Below are positions 1 to 6,680 of a stretch of DNA of 9,166 bases, piece by piece. The notes under the pieces were generated by a model. It worked only from the letters and a program-made list of their open reading frames with translations. It was not told the DNA's origin and made no database searches. The stretch spans positions 14,312-23,477 of the forward strand of contig NZXA02000009.1 of assembly GCA_002697665.2 (NCBI GenBank). Direction: 5' to 3'. Numbering within the stretch: position 1 is the stretch's first letter; each line of letters starts with the position of its first letter. A program made the translations under genes and the position numbers. The stretch comes from a bacterium. Its GTDB lineage: Bacteria; Desulfobacterota_D; UBA1144.

Positions 1-1154
1 CCAGAAATACTAGTAAATGCAATTTTCCCAAAATCAGATGCACTATTAACCCTTATATTATAATTTGTAGGAACTGTTCCTGTATAAGTAAGTGTAGATC
101 CTGATGCTCCCTGAGAGTTTGTTAAATTAGTTATTATTCCCTCATTTTTTATTGAATAGCCACTACCTGTTGATACAATTGTTCCTGTATTGATAATAGT
201 TGTTATGGTTCCAGTGTTATGAATTCCTTGATTACCTGCAGATATTGTTCCTGAATTTATTAATGTATCAATTTCTCCAAAGTTTCTTCCGTCATTTTCA
301 TTTTTATTGTAAATTGCTCTGTTGCCTGTAGCCGTAATATTTCCAGAATTATTAATTGTTTCTATCAAGCCAGTATTATGAATTGTATTTACTGTTGCCT
401 CAATTGTTCCGGAGTTTGTGAGTGTTCCTATTTTTCTTTTATCAAAACTTTGATCTGCATACCACGAGGCTGGTGTTTCAGTATCTCTGGCGTTAACAAT
501 TGCCTTTCCATTGTCTACAGTCCCGTCATCATCTCTATCTGTTGATATAGTCCCAGTATTATTAAAATTTTCAATTATTCCAAAATTATTAATTGTTTGC
601 CAACTAGACCTAATAGAGCCCGAATTATTGAGTTCTGTAATTTTACCCCAAACATTTACCCATATTGCCGCATTATCATCTTGAGGGTCTGGAATATCTC
701 TTGTCTGCTTTAAGGTTCCAGTGTTAGTAAAAACTTTTATATGCCCCCAATTCGCGCCAGCACCTGTTCTATTAACCATTTTAATACCTTTGCTTCCAGA
801 TATCGTTCCATTATTTTCAAATAACTCGACAGTAGAATTTCTGCCCACAAGAATTACTGTTGTTGACCTGGTCTCTATTAACGATCCATTATTTATTACA
901 GTTGTTCCCGCACTTCCCTTATTTATATTGAGTGGTTTTTTTCCACCAAAATCGGTTACTGTAATACCCGAGTTAATTGTAATTGTTTTTTCTTCTTTAT
1001 CTTGAACAAATATTGCTGTGCAATCATTTGAAGCAGTTAAGCTTTCCTTAGTATAGTTTACTTCACCATCTACACATGATGCATTTGCTTCATCAAAAGT
1101 AAGAAGTAGTATTATTAGTAAAAGAAAAAATTTAATTTTAATCTTAGAAAACAT
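1..1154 (-). CDS. Exported beta-helix repeat protein, autotransporter/adhesin-like (N-terminal part, 3' end outside window)
   Basis: Reading the minus strand from the ATG at 1154 gives 384 codons with no stop up to the window edge. A TGA lies immediately upstream of this ATG, which fixes the start. Residues 1-25 form a Sec signal peptide: Lys at 4, 6 and 8, a hydrophobic stretch at 9-20, and an ANA cleavage motif at 23-25. Two cysteines (27 and 45) in the mature N-terminus could form a disulfide. From about residue 80 the chain is low-complexity, rich in Asn, Thr, Gly, Ser and Ile, and made of motifs such as NSGTI and NTGTI, as expected for rungs of a right-handed beta-helix. Such stalks occur in autotransporters (type V secretion) and large adhesins. 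The C-terminal barrel or other secretion domain that would settle the class is not in the window. No Shine-Dalgarno is evident. Role inferred: surface-exposed or secreted, perhaps in attachment. Confidence is high for the gene and moderate for autotransporter. Confidence 0.85.
   Translation of the reverse strand, partial: MFSKIKIKFFLLLIILLLTFDEANASCVDGEVNYTKESLTASNDCTAIFVQDKEEKTITINSGITVTDFGGKKPLNINKGSAGTTVINNGSLIETRSTTVILVGRNSTVELFENNGTISGSKGIKMVNRTGAGANWGHIKVFTNTGTLKQTRDIPDPQDDNAAIWVNVWGKITELNNSGSIRSSWQTINNFGIIENFNNTGTISTDRDDDGTVDNGKAIVNARDTETPASWYADQSFDKRKIGTLTNSGTIEATVNTIHNTGLIETINNSGNITATGNRAIYNKNENDGRNFGEIDTLINSGTISAGNQGIHNTGTITTIINTGTIVSTGSGYSIKNEGIITNLTNSQGASGSTLTYTGTVPTNYNIRVNSASDFGKIAFTSIS
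114..917 (-). repeat. Degenerate 20-residue double-rung repeats within the surface protein
   Basis: Residues 80-347 of the minus-strand protein are built from degenerate repeats. Three copies are exactly 20 residues long, at 186-205 (bases 540-599), 256-275 (330-389) and 309-328 (171-230). They share the pattern x-x-I-x-N-x-G-x-I-x-x-[FI]-x-N-[ST]-G-x-I-x-x. A fourth, degenerate copy begins at residue 333. Other copies keep the second half (N-[ST]-G-[TS]-[IL]) but have loops of varying length after an A-I-x-N-like first half, near residues 123, 163, 218 and 280. The periodicity is in the protein and only weakly visible in the DNA. Confidence 0.8.
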
Positions 1155-1184
1155 TCACTACATTTTATTCTATAAGGTTATAAG
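1155..1184. promoter_or_regulatory. 30-base divergent spacer between the surface-protein gene and rdgB
   Basis: Only 30 bases separate two divergent start codons. The plus strand carries TATAAG twice, at 1171-1176 and 1179-1184, the second touching the rdgB ATG. AAGG at 1174-1177, seven bases before the ATG, is a weak Shine-Dalgarno candidate for rdgB. Neither direction has room here for a full promoter plus a normal leader, so at least one promoter must lie inside the opposing gene, or the transcripts are leaderless or nearly so. No promoter is assigned. Confidence 0.4.
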
Positions 1185-1772
1185 ATGCAAAAGGTATTAA
1201 TTGGAACTAACAATAAAGGTAAAGTAAAAGAGTATAAGTTCTTCCTATCAAATTATTTTCATGTTTTAACTCCCTCAGATATAGGAATAAATTTTGATGT
1301 TGCTGAAACAGGCTCAACTTATGAAGAAAATTCATTATTAAAATTAGAATTTCTGAGAAGAAAAGACTTGAATATGGCGATCCTTTGTGATGATTCTGGA
1401 TTAGAAATTGAATCTTTAAATAATGAGCCTGGAGTATTTTCAGCCAGATACGCGGGCGAAGATTGTTCAGATCAAGACAATATAGATAAAGTTTTAAGGA
1501 ATTTAAATGGAAAAAAAGATAGAAAAGCAAAATTTATTTGCGTAGTATCCTTTTTTTGGGATAAATTTTCATCTTTTCCTAGGATATTTAGGGGTGAGTG
1601 TCATGGCTCAATACTTGAAAATCAATCTGGTAATAGTGGTTTTGGGTATGACCCTATATTTTATTATGAAAATTTGTCAAAAACATTTGCTAATTTATCC
1701 GAAGATGAAAAAAATAAAATAAGTCATAGAGCGATGGCTATGAAAGAATTGTTTTCTAATTTAAATTTTTGA
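1185..1772 (+). CDS. rdgB: XTP/dITP diphosphatase (RdgB/HAM1 family)
   Basis: This 195-residue cytosolic enzyme hydrolyses non-canonical purine triphosphates (dITP, XTP, ITP) to monophosphate and pyrophosphate, keeping deaminated bases out of DNA and RNA. Length is normal for the Ham1/RdgB family (about 190-210). The visible signatures are the N-terminal substrate-binding TxNxxK-type motif (TNNKGK, 8-13), GSTYEEN at 43-49, CDDSGL at 68-73 with the metal and catalytic aspartates 69/70, EPGVFSARYAG at 81-91, the GFGYDPIF nucleotide-binding loop at 152-159, and SHR at 180-182 near the C-terminus. The start is the first ATG and gives the expected N-terminus (KVLIGTNN). It is first in a plus-strand run with pyrG 43 bases downstream. 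In many proteobacteria rdgB instead sits beside rph and hemW, so this neighbourhood is less usual. Nothing in the sequence suggests loss of function. Confidence 0.95.
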   Translation: MQKVLIGTNNKGKVKEYKFFLSNYFHVLTPSDIGINFDVAETGSTYEENSLLKLEFLRRKDLNMAILCDDSGLEIESLNNEPGVFSARYAGEDCSDQDNIDKVLRNLNGKKDRKAKFICVVSFFWDKFSSFPRIFRGECHGSILENQSGNSGFGYDPIFYYENLSKTFANLSEDEKNKISHRAMAMKELFSNLNF

Positions 1773-1815
1773 TTGTAAATAGTTTAAACATTAATTATTA
1801 TCAAAATATAATCCG
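1773..1815 (+). promoter_or_regulatory. rdgB-pyrG spacer with a perfect TATAAT just before pyrG
   Basis: This 43-base spacer has no hairpin and no recognisable Shine-Dalgarno before pyrG. It contains a perfect TATAAT at 1807-1812, three bases before the pyrG ATG. A partial -35-like TAAACA lies at 1785-1790, giving a 16-base spacer. If this -10 is used, transcription would begin at or just inside the start codon, so it may be chance in AT-rich DNA; otherwise pyrG is read through from rdgB. Confidence 0.3.
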
Positions 1816-3426
1816 ATGAGAAAAAAATCTACTAAATATATTTTTGTAACGGGGGGTGTGATGTCCTCTCTTGGAAAAGGTCTTGCTAGTGCTTCCATAG
1901 CCGCTCTACTTGAAGCTAGAGGCATAAATGTTTCTCTTCAAAAATTAGATCCTTATTTAAATGTTGACCCTGGAACAATGAATCCTTATCAGCATGGTGA
2001 GGTGTACGTTACTGATGATGGTGCTGAAACTGATTTAGATCTTGGCCACTATGAAAGATTTACTAATGTTATTACAAGTCAAGATAGTAATGTAACAACT
2101 GGTAGAGTATACAATGAAGTAATTTCTAAAGAAAGAAAAGGAGATTATTTGGGTCAAACCGTTCAAGTCATCCCTCATATTACTGATGAAATAATTAGGA
2201 GAGTATATGCATTAAAAGGTAAAAGTGACATAGCAATTGTTGAAATCGGTGGAACCGTAGGGGATATAGAAAGTCTTCCTTATTTGGAAGCAATCAGACA
2301 AATAAGAACACAACTAGGTAAAGAAAATGCGATTTTTATACATCTTACGTATGTCCCTTACATTGCTGCTGCAGGAGAATTAAAAACTAAACCAACTCAG
2401 CACAGTGTTAAAGATTTATTACAAATAGGTATTCAGCCTGATATTTTACTTTGTAGAACAGATAGATTTTTATCAAACGATATAAAACGAAAAATTGCTC
2501 TTTTTTGTAATTTAAATATTGAATCAGTAATTACGGCTTTGGATGTTGATGTTATATACGAAGTACCCTTAATATTCCATAAAGAGGGCCTCGATGATAT
2601 TATTCTCGAATCCTTAAAAATATGGACTAAGGAGCCTGATTTATTTAAATGGGAGAATATAATATCAAGAATAAAAAAATTGAAATACAAAACTACAATA
2701 GGCGTTGTGGGCAAATATATTGACTTGAAAGATGCATATAAAAGTCTTCATGAAGCACTTTATCATGCATCTTATGAAGCAAATACTCATCTAACAATCA
2801 AATATATTGACTCTGAAGAATTAGAGCAATCATCAGCAAAAAAACTTTTGTCAGGCTGCGATGGCATTCTTGTACCAGGTGGTTTTGGCGACAGAGGATT
2901 TGAGGGTAAAATTTCGGCAATTCAATACGCAAGAGAGAATAACGTTCCTTTTTTTGGAATCTGTTTAGGTTTGCAAATGGCAATTATTGAATATGCAAGA
3001 AATGTTTGTAAAATCAAAGATGCAAATACAAGAGAATCTAATAAAAAAACTAAAAATTATTTGATAGATATTATGAAAAATCAAAAAAACATAAAGGAGA
3101 AGGGCGGAACTATGAGGCTTGGCAAGTATCCTTGTAATTTAAAAAAATCCTCTAAAGCTTATAATGCTTATAAAAAAATAAAAATTTCTGAGAGACACAG
3201 ACATAGATATGAAGTAAACCCAAGTTTCCACTTAAAACTAAAACAGAATGGATTAATTTTAAGCGGACTATCACCTGATGGAAAATTAGTGGAAATAATT
3301 GAATTAAAAAAACACAAATGGTTTTTAGCATGCCAATTTCACCCAGAATTTAAGTCAAAGCCATTTTCACCTCATCCACTTTTTAAAGGCTTTATAAAAG
3401 CGTCTACTGATTCTAAGAATGACTGA
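1816..3426 (+). CDS. pyrG: CTP synthase (glutamine-hydrolysing)
   Basis: This 536-residue enzyme makes CTP from UTP, ATP and glutamine, the last step of de novo pyrimidine nucleotide synthesis. It has the usual two domains. The N-terminal amidoligase domain (about 1-270) has a P-loop-like [10 protein letters not shown] at 13-22, [14 protein letters not shown] at 44-57, the metal-ligand segment [14 protein letters not shown] at 69-82 (Asp73) and [12 protein letters not shown] at 142-153 (Glu143). The class I glutamine amidotransferase domain (about 295-530) has PGGFGDRG at 354-361, nucleophile Cys383 in [17 protein letters not shown] at 459-468, and His509/Glu511 in QFHPEF, so the triad is complete. 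The start must be at 1816 because the next Met (16) lies inside the P-loop. The insert before GGTMRLG (about 401-429) is lysine- and asparagine-rich but of ordinary length. The gene's end overlaps the next gene by 8 bases. In many gammaproteobacteria pyrG is followed by kdsA and eno, which is not the case here. Confidence 0.98.
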   Translation: MRKKSTKYIFVTGGVMSSLGKGLASASIAALLEARGINVSLQKLDPYLNVDPGTMNPYQHGEVYVTDDGAETDLDLGHYERFTNVITSQDSNVTTGRVYNEVISKERKGDYLGQTVQVIPHITDEIIRRVYALKGKSDIAIVEIGGTVGDIESLPYLEAIRQIRTQLGKENAIFIHLTYVPYIAAAGELKTKPTQHSVKDLLQIGIQPDILLCRTDRFLSNDIKRKIALFCNLNIESVITALDVDVIYEVPLIFHKEGLDDIILESLKIWTKEPDLFKWENIISRIKKLKYKTTIGVVGKYIDLKDAYKSLHEALYHASYEANTHLTIKYIDSEELEQSSAKKLLSGCDGILVPGGFGDRGFEGKISAIQYARENNVPFFGICLGLQMAIIEYARNVCKIKDANTRESNKKTKNYLIDIMKNQKNIKEKGGTMRLGKYPCNLKKSSKAYNAYKKIKISERHRHRYEVNPSFHLKLKQNGLILSGLSPDGKLVEIIELKKHKWFLACQFHPEFKSKPFSPHPLFKGFIKASTDSKND

Positions 3427-5305
3427 AGATATTCAGAAATACTCTTTATTTATTAAAAATTCAAAAATTTTTTTAGGGAGAATTTTAAAGAGAGATTCAA
3501 AAACAAGGAATGTTGAATTAGAATTAAATAATCAAAAAAAAACCATTTGTAAAATTAAAGATTTAATACTAGAAGTCTCTTTAGCTAATTCTCCTGCAAC
3601 TACTAATAATATTGAATTGAGTAATTTATGGTCTGATTTATCAAATAAAACTCAGATTATCTCTACTTATGAATTTATAAATTTTGCTCTAAATAAATAT
3701 GAAATTAGTAATTATTTTGATTTATACAATTTGATTGAAAAACTGAATATTGATTATACCTTTTTTAAAATTCTCAATTCTGAATCAATTTATATAAATA
3801 GTAAAGAAGTAGTAGAAAAAATAAATCGTAAAAAAATTAGTAAAATCAATAATCAAAATCTTAATAAAGAATTTATAAATAAGTTAAAGAATAAATCAAA
3901 AATTGATCACATAAAATACAGTTCACAATATGATAATATTAAAAAATTTTTTGAGGGTAAGAAACAATATGATAAAAAATTTATTAACAGAATTATTGAA
4001 GAACTTAATCTAAATAATAATAGTTTTATTTGTTTTCTAAAAGATAATAATTACTTCTCTATGGAGCAAATAATAGGAATGAAATTTAATTTAGATAATA
4101 CTTTTTTATACAATTTTAACTTATCCGAAATTAATAAAATAAATTCTGCAGAGATAAGTGCTTTTACTGTAGATGATGAAAATACAAAAGATTATGATGA
4201 TGCTATATCTATTGAATTTCATGATGATTATGTATTGATATCAGTTCATATAACAAATTTTTCTAATTTGATTGATTATATGTCAGAACCTGAGATTTTT
4301 GCACGAAATAATATACAAACTATTTATTCACCGTATGGAAATTATAATCTTTATTCTGATGAAATAATTGAACAAATTTCACTGATTAAAAATAATATTA
4401 AAGATGTAATCTCTATTGTATTTAAAGTAAATAAAGAATATAAAATACTAGGCTATGAATTGAAAAAAAATAGAATTTTAATTGAAGAAAATTATTCTTA
4501 TACTAATTTTGAATATCTTATTAACAAAAACCAAAATTTTCAATTTCTCAAAAATTTTACCGATTGTCATAGATCAAAAAGATTAATCAATGCCGACTTT
4601 ACGGAATTTAATAATGATATATCTTTATTTTTGGGTGCAGACCAAAAATTACAAATTAAAGTTAGTAATCTTGAGTCGCATAAAGTAATTTCCGAACTAA
4701 TGATTTTAGCAAATAGTTATACTGCTGATTTTATGCAATTGAATAATATTTATTCTATCTATAGGAAGCAGGATGAATCTACAAATCTCATAGTTGATTC
4801 AATTGAAAGTGATAATCCATTTAAATTTTTTAGGAATGTATCACCTATTAAAGTTTCTACAGATAATGGACCACACTGTGGTCTAGGTGTTGACAATTAT
4901 ATACAATATACATCTCCCATTAGAAGATATCATGATTCTATAATAATGAGACAATTAAACTCTTTCTTAGATTGTAAAGATATATTTTTTTCAAAGGAAG
5001 ATTTAGATAATATTTTGAAATCTACAAACTCTAAATTAGAGATATCTAAGAATAAATCTAAAAACGTATATAAATTTTGTGCTTTAAAATATTTGCTTGA
5101 TAATTGTAAATATGAGACTGATGTTCATGTATATAGTGTTTTAAAAAATGATTATATTATATATTTAAGTGAATTAAATATCTTTGATCTTGTAAGTAAA
5201 AACCAGTTTAAAAAAATATATAAAATTAATGATAAAATAAGTATTAAATATGATTTTATTGATCTTTTTAGCTTAAACATAAGGAATATAGAGGAAATCC
5301 TGTAA
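3419..5305 (+). CDS. RNB-domain exoribonuclease (RNase II/R family, divergent)
   Basis: This 628-residue protein belongs to the family of processive 3'-to-5' exoribonucleases that release nucleoside monophosphates. The RNB catalytic core is clear. [10 protein letters not shown] at 252-261 aligns with the E. coli RNase II metal-binding block and keeps all four aspartates (252, 258, 260, 261). It is followed by VHITNFS at 276-282, SELMILAN at 425-432, YRKQD at 448-452, and TSPIRRYHD at 498-506 with the catalytic Arg502. Residues 13-52 look like a small SH3/OB-like domain, about 65-120 may be a helical or winged-helix region, and the last 60 residues resemble a short S1-like domain. This layout recalls cyanobacterial/plastid-type RNase II-like proteins more than E. 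coli RNase II or R (inferred by memory). Asparagine is about 12% and the gene is more AT-rich than pyrG. Its ATG overlaps the pyrG stop (ATGACTGA), implying translational coupling. I give no symbol because rnb versus rnr cannot be settled. Confidence 0.85.
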   Translation: MTEDIQKYSLFIKNSKIFLGRILKRDSKTRNVELELNNQKKTICKIKDLILEVSLANSPATTNNIELSNLWSDLSNKTQIISTYEFINFALNKYEISNYFDLYNLIEKLNIDYTFFKILNSESIYINSKEVVEKINRKKISKINNQNLNKEFINKLKNKSKIDHIKYSSQYDNIKKFFEGKKQYDKKFINRIIEELNLNNNSFICFLKDNNYFSMEQIIGMKFNLDNTFLYNFNLSEINKINSAEISAFTVDDENTKDYDDAISIEFHDDYVLISVHITNFSNLIDYMSEPEIFARNNIQTIYSPYGNYNLYSDEIIEQISLIKNNIKDVISIVFKVNKEYKILGYELKKNRILIEENYSYTNFEYLINKNQNFQFLKNFTDCHRSKRLINADFTEFNNDISLFLGADQKLQIKVSNLESHKVISELMILANSYTADFMQLNNIYSIYRKQDESTNLIVDSIESDNPFKFFRNVSPIKVSTDNGPHCGLGVDNYIQYTSPIRRYHDSIIMRQLNSFLDCKDIFFSKEDLDNILKSTNSKLEISKNKSKNVYKFCALKYLLDNCKYETDVHVYSVLKNDYIIYLSELNIFDLVSKNQFKKIYKINDKISIKYDFIDLFSLNIRNIEEIL

Positions 5306-5314
5306 AACTTTTTT

Positions 5315-5340
5315 ACCTTTTTTTTCAACCTTTTTTTTGT
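5315..5340 (+). repeat. Tandem 13-base T-tract repeat upstream of gltA
   Basis: ACC followed by eight T occurs at 5315-5325 and again at 5328-5338. This gives an exact 11-base direct repeat with a period of 13 bases, immediately upstream of and running into the extended -10 box. It could act as a curved or UP-like element or a protein-binding site, or be slippage in a homopolymer-rich spacer. Confidence 0.6.
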
Positions 5341-5353
5341 TATAATAAAAAGG
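5329..5353. repeat. Inverted repeat CCTTTTT...AAAAAGG spanning the gltA -10 box
   Basis: CCTTTTT at 5329-5335 pairs with AAAAAGG at 5347-5353, giving 7 bp around an 11-base centre that contains TATAAT. As RNA it would be a weak hairpin, not followed by the U-run needed for an intrinsic terminator. As DNA it could be an operator-like dyad over the promoter. It may also be chance. Confidence 0.35.
5338..5346 (+). promoter_or_regulatory. Extended -10 promoter element of gltA
   Basis: TGTTATAAT matches the TGnTATAAT extended -10 consensus exactly. Transcription would start near 5353, giving a leader of roughly 45 bases before the GTG. It lies in the largest intergenic space, directly upstream of a gene with a strong ribosome-binding site. 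The call is by consensus only. Confidence 0.55.
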
Positions 5354-5384
5354 ATTTAAAAGTTAAACATATTTATTTTTCCAT

Positions 5385-5390
5385 AGGGAG
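5385..5390 (+). promoter_or_regulatory. Shine-Dalgarno deciding the GTG start of gltA
   Basis: AGGGAG ends six bases before the GTG at 5397. It is the clearest ribosome-binding site in the window and supports GTG as the start: the next in-frame Met codons are at residues 43 and 44, already inside conserved sequence. Confidence 0.75.
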
Positions 5391-5396
5391 AAAACA

Positions 5397-6680
5397 GTGT
5401 CCAAAGATTTTTTGAATATTACTGACAGTAGAACAGGTAAATCTTATGAGTTAGAGATTAATGATGGTAACATCAGAGCCAGAGACTTAAGGCAAATTAA
5501 AGTTAATGATAACGAATTTGGAATGATGAGCTATGATCCTTCATTTGAAAATACTGCTTCATGTAAAAGCAGTGTGACTTTCATTGATGGTGACAAAGGG
5601 ATTCTTAGGTATAGAGGGTATCCAATTGAGCAACTAGCAGAAAAGAGTTCTCAATTAGAAGTTTCCAAACTTTTAATTGATGGAGAATTACCAAATAAAT
5701 CCGAATTAGATAAATGGGTTTCTGATATTAAAAGTTTTAACTCTGTTCCAAATGAAATAGAGAAAATAATTACATCTTTTCCCGAAAGCTCACATCCAAT
5801 GGGGGTTTTAATAAGCTCAATAGCTGCTTTGAGTACATTTTATCCAAATTCAAAAGAAATTACTGATGATAGAGAGAATTATGAAAATATTTGTAGGCTC
5901 ATCGCTCAAGTTCCTATTTTAGCAGCTTACATTTACAGACACTCTCAAGGACTAAAAATTGTACCCCCTGATAATTCACTTAGCTATTCAGAAAATTTTC
6001 TAAATATGCTTTTTGATGGTGATAAAAACAAACTTAATCCAGAAATAATTAGTGCTATGGATGCTCTATTTATTTTACATGCTGACCATGAACAAAATTG
6101 TAGTGCGAGTGTTATGAGAAATACTGGTAGTTCTGAGCCAGATCCATACTCTGCGGTTGCAGCTGCAACGGCAGCTCTATACGGACCTCTTCATGGTGGA
6201 GCTAATGAGGCAGTTTTGGACATGCTGTCCAATGAAATCAAATCAGTTGAAAACATCCCAGATTTCTTAGAGAAGGTTCAGAAGAAAGAAGCTTTGCTAA
6301 TGGGGTTTGGTCATAGGGTATATAAATCTTATGATCCTAGAGCAAAATATATTAAAAAAGCTGCTGATAATGTTTTTGAAAAGACAGGTACAAATCCACT
6401 CTTAGACATTGCTCTTAAACTAGAGTCTATTGCTTTAAGTGAGGACTATTTTATTCAAAGGAATTTATATCCAAATGTTGATTTCTATTCTGGATTAATT
6501 TACCAAAGCATGGGAATTCCAAGTCCTATGTTTACTGTTCTTTTTACTATTGGTAGAACTCCTGGGTGGTTAGCACAGTGGAAAGAATTCTTAAATGATA
6601 AAGATCAAAAGATTGCAAGGCCAAGACAAATTTATACCGGATATGATTCAAGAGATTATCAAGATTTAGAATCTAGATAA
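5397..6680 (+). CDS. gltA: Citrate synthase
   Basis: This 427-residue enzyme condenses acetyl-CoA with oxaloacetate to citrate, the entry step of the TCA cycle, in the cytosol. The length equals that of the E. coli enzyme. An N-terminal beta segment of hexameric-type bacterial citrate synthases is present (TDSRTGKSYELEI at 9-21, ARDLRQIK at 28-35). It is followed by TASC at 53-56, FIDGDKGILRYRGYPIEQLAE at 62-82, SSHPMGVL at 131-138, LHADHEQN at 227-234, GPLHGGANE at 263-271 with catalytic His266, GFGHRVYK at 303-310 with His306, and NVDFYSG at 360-366 with Asp362. The catalytic triad is intact. GTG start, supported by a strong Shine-Dalgarno. It appears to have its own promoter and is less AT-rich than the exoribonuclease gene before it. 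Its last 15 bases overlap the end of convergent nuoN. Methylcitrate synthase is an alternative within the superfamily but is less likely at this length and with this N-terminus. Confidence 0.96.
   Translation: MSKDFLNITDSRTGKSYELEINDGNIRARDLRQIKVNDNEFGMMSYDPSFENTASCKSSVTFIDGDKGILRYRGYPIEQLAEKSSQLEVSKLLIDGELPNKSELDKWVSDIKSFNSVPNEIEKIITSFPESSHPMGVLISSIAALSTFYPNSKEITDDRENYENICRLIAQVPILAAYIYRHSQGLKIVPPDNSLSYSENFLNMLFDGDKNKLNPEIISAMDALFILHADHEQNCSASVMRNTGSSEPDPYSAVAAATAALYGPLHGGANEAVLDMLSNEIKSVENIPDFLEKVQKKEALLMGFGHRVYKSYDPRAKYIKKAADNVFEKTGTNPLLDIALKLESIALSEDYFIQRNLYPNVDFYSGLIYQSMGIPSPMFTVLFTIGRTPGWLAQWKEFLNDKDQKIARPRQIYTGYDSRDYQDLESR
6666..6680. other. Convergent 15-base overlap of gltA and nuoN
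   Basis: The last four codons and stop of gltA overlap the last four codons and stop of nuoN on opposite strands. The palindrome TCTAGA at 6672-6677 lies inside and encodes Ser-Arg in both proteins. There is no intergenic DNA to hold a terminator for either transcript. Confidence 0.95.

Larger units (their letters stand above)
5306..5396 (+). promoter_or_regulatory. gltA leader/promoter region
   Basis: This is the longest gene-free stretch in the window, 91 bases. It begins with three T-tracts (5309-5314, 5318-5325, 5331-5338), followed by an extended -10 box TGTTATAAT (5338-5346), then an AT-rich leader of about 40 bases and a Shine-Dalgarno (5385-5390). The T-tracts fall where -35 and UP elements would lie and no good TTGACA is present, which fits an extended -10 promoter. 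No GC-rich terminator hairpin is present for the upstream exoribonuclease gene. Confidence 0.55.

Noticed and set aside
721..1005. Plus-strand reading frame of 94 codons
   Set aside because: It lies antisense to the signal-peptide-bearing repeat protein, has hydrophobic low-complexity content produced by the complement of Asn/Thr/Gly codons, and shows no recognisable domain or ribosome site.
1074..1088. Lipoprotein signal (Cys27 after A-N-A-S)
   Set aside because: Position -3 to the Cys is Asn rather than Leu, Val or Ile, so the lipobox is poor. An ordinary signal peptidase I site after ANA fits better.
1..1154. Recurring GTTCC/AATTATT words, considered as a CRISPR-like or DNA-level repeat array
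   Set aside because: Spacing is irregular and copies are inexact. The recurrence is explained by the Asn-Ser/Thr-Gly-Thr-Ile codons of the minus-strand repeat protein.
1207..1530. Minus-strand reading frame of 107 codons
   Set aside because: It is antisense to rdgB, whose motifs are intact throughout this span.
2433..2983. Two minus-strand reading frames (2433-2714 and 2798-2983)
   Set aside because: Both are antisense to the conserved core of pyrG and have no family features.
3016..3102. Aberrant insertion in CTP synthase (about residues 401-429)
   Set aside because: Its length matches the ordinary linker before GGTMRLG. Only the composition is Lys/Asn-rich, as expected in an AT-rich genome.
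5329..5353. Intrinsic terminator for the exoribonuclease gene
   Set aside because: The stem is almost all A-U with only two G-C pairs, and no U-run follows it.
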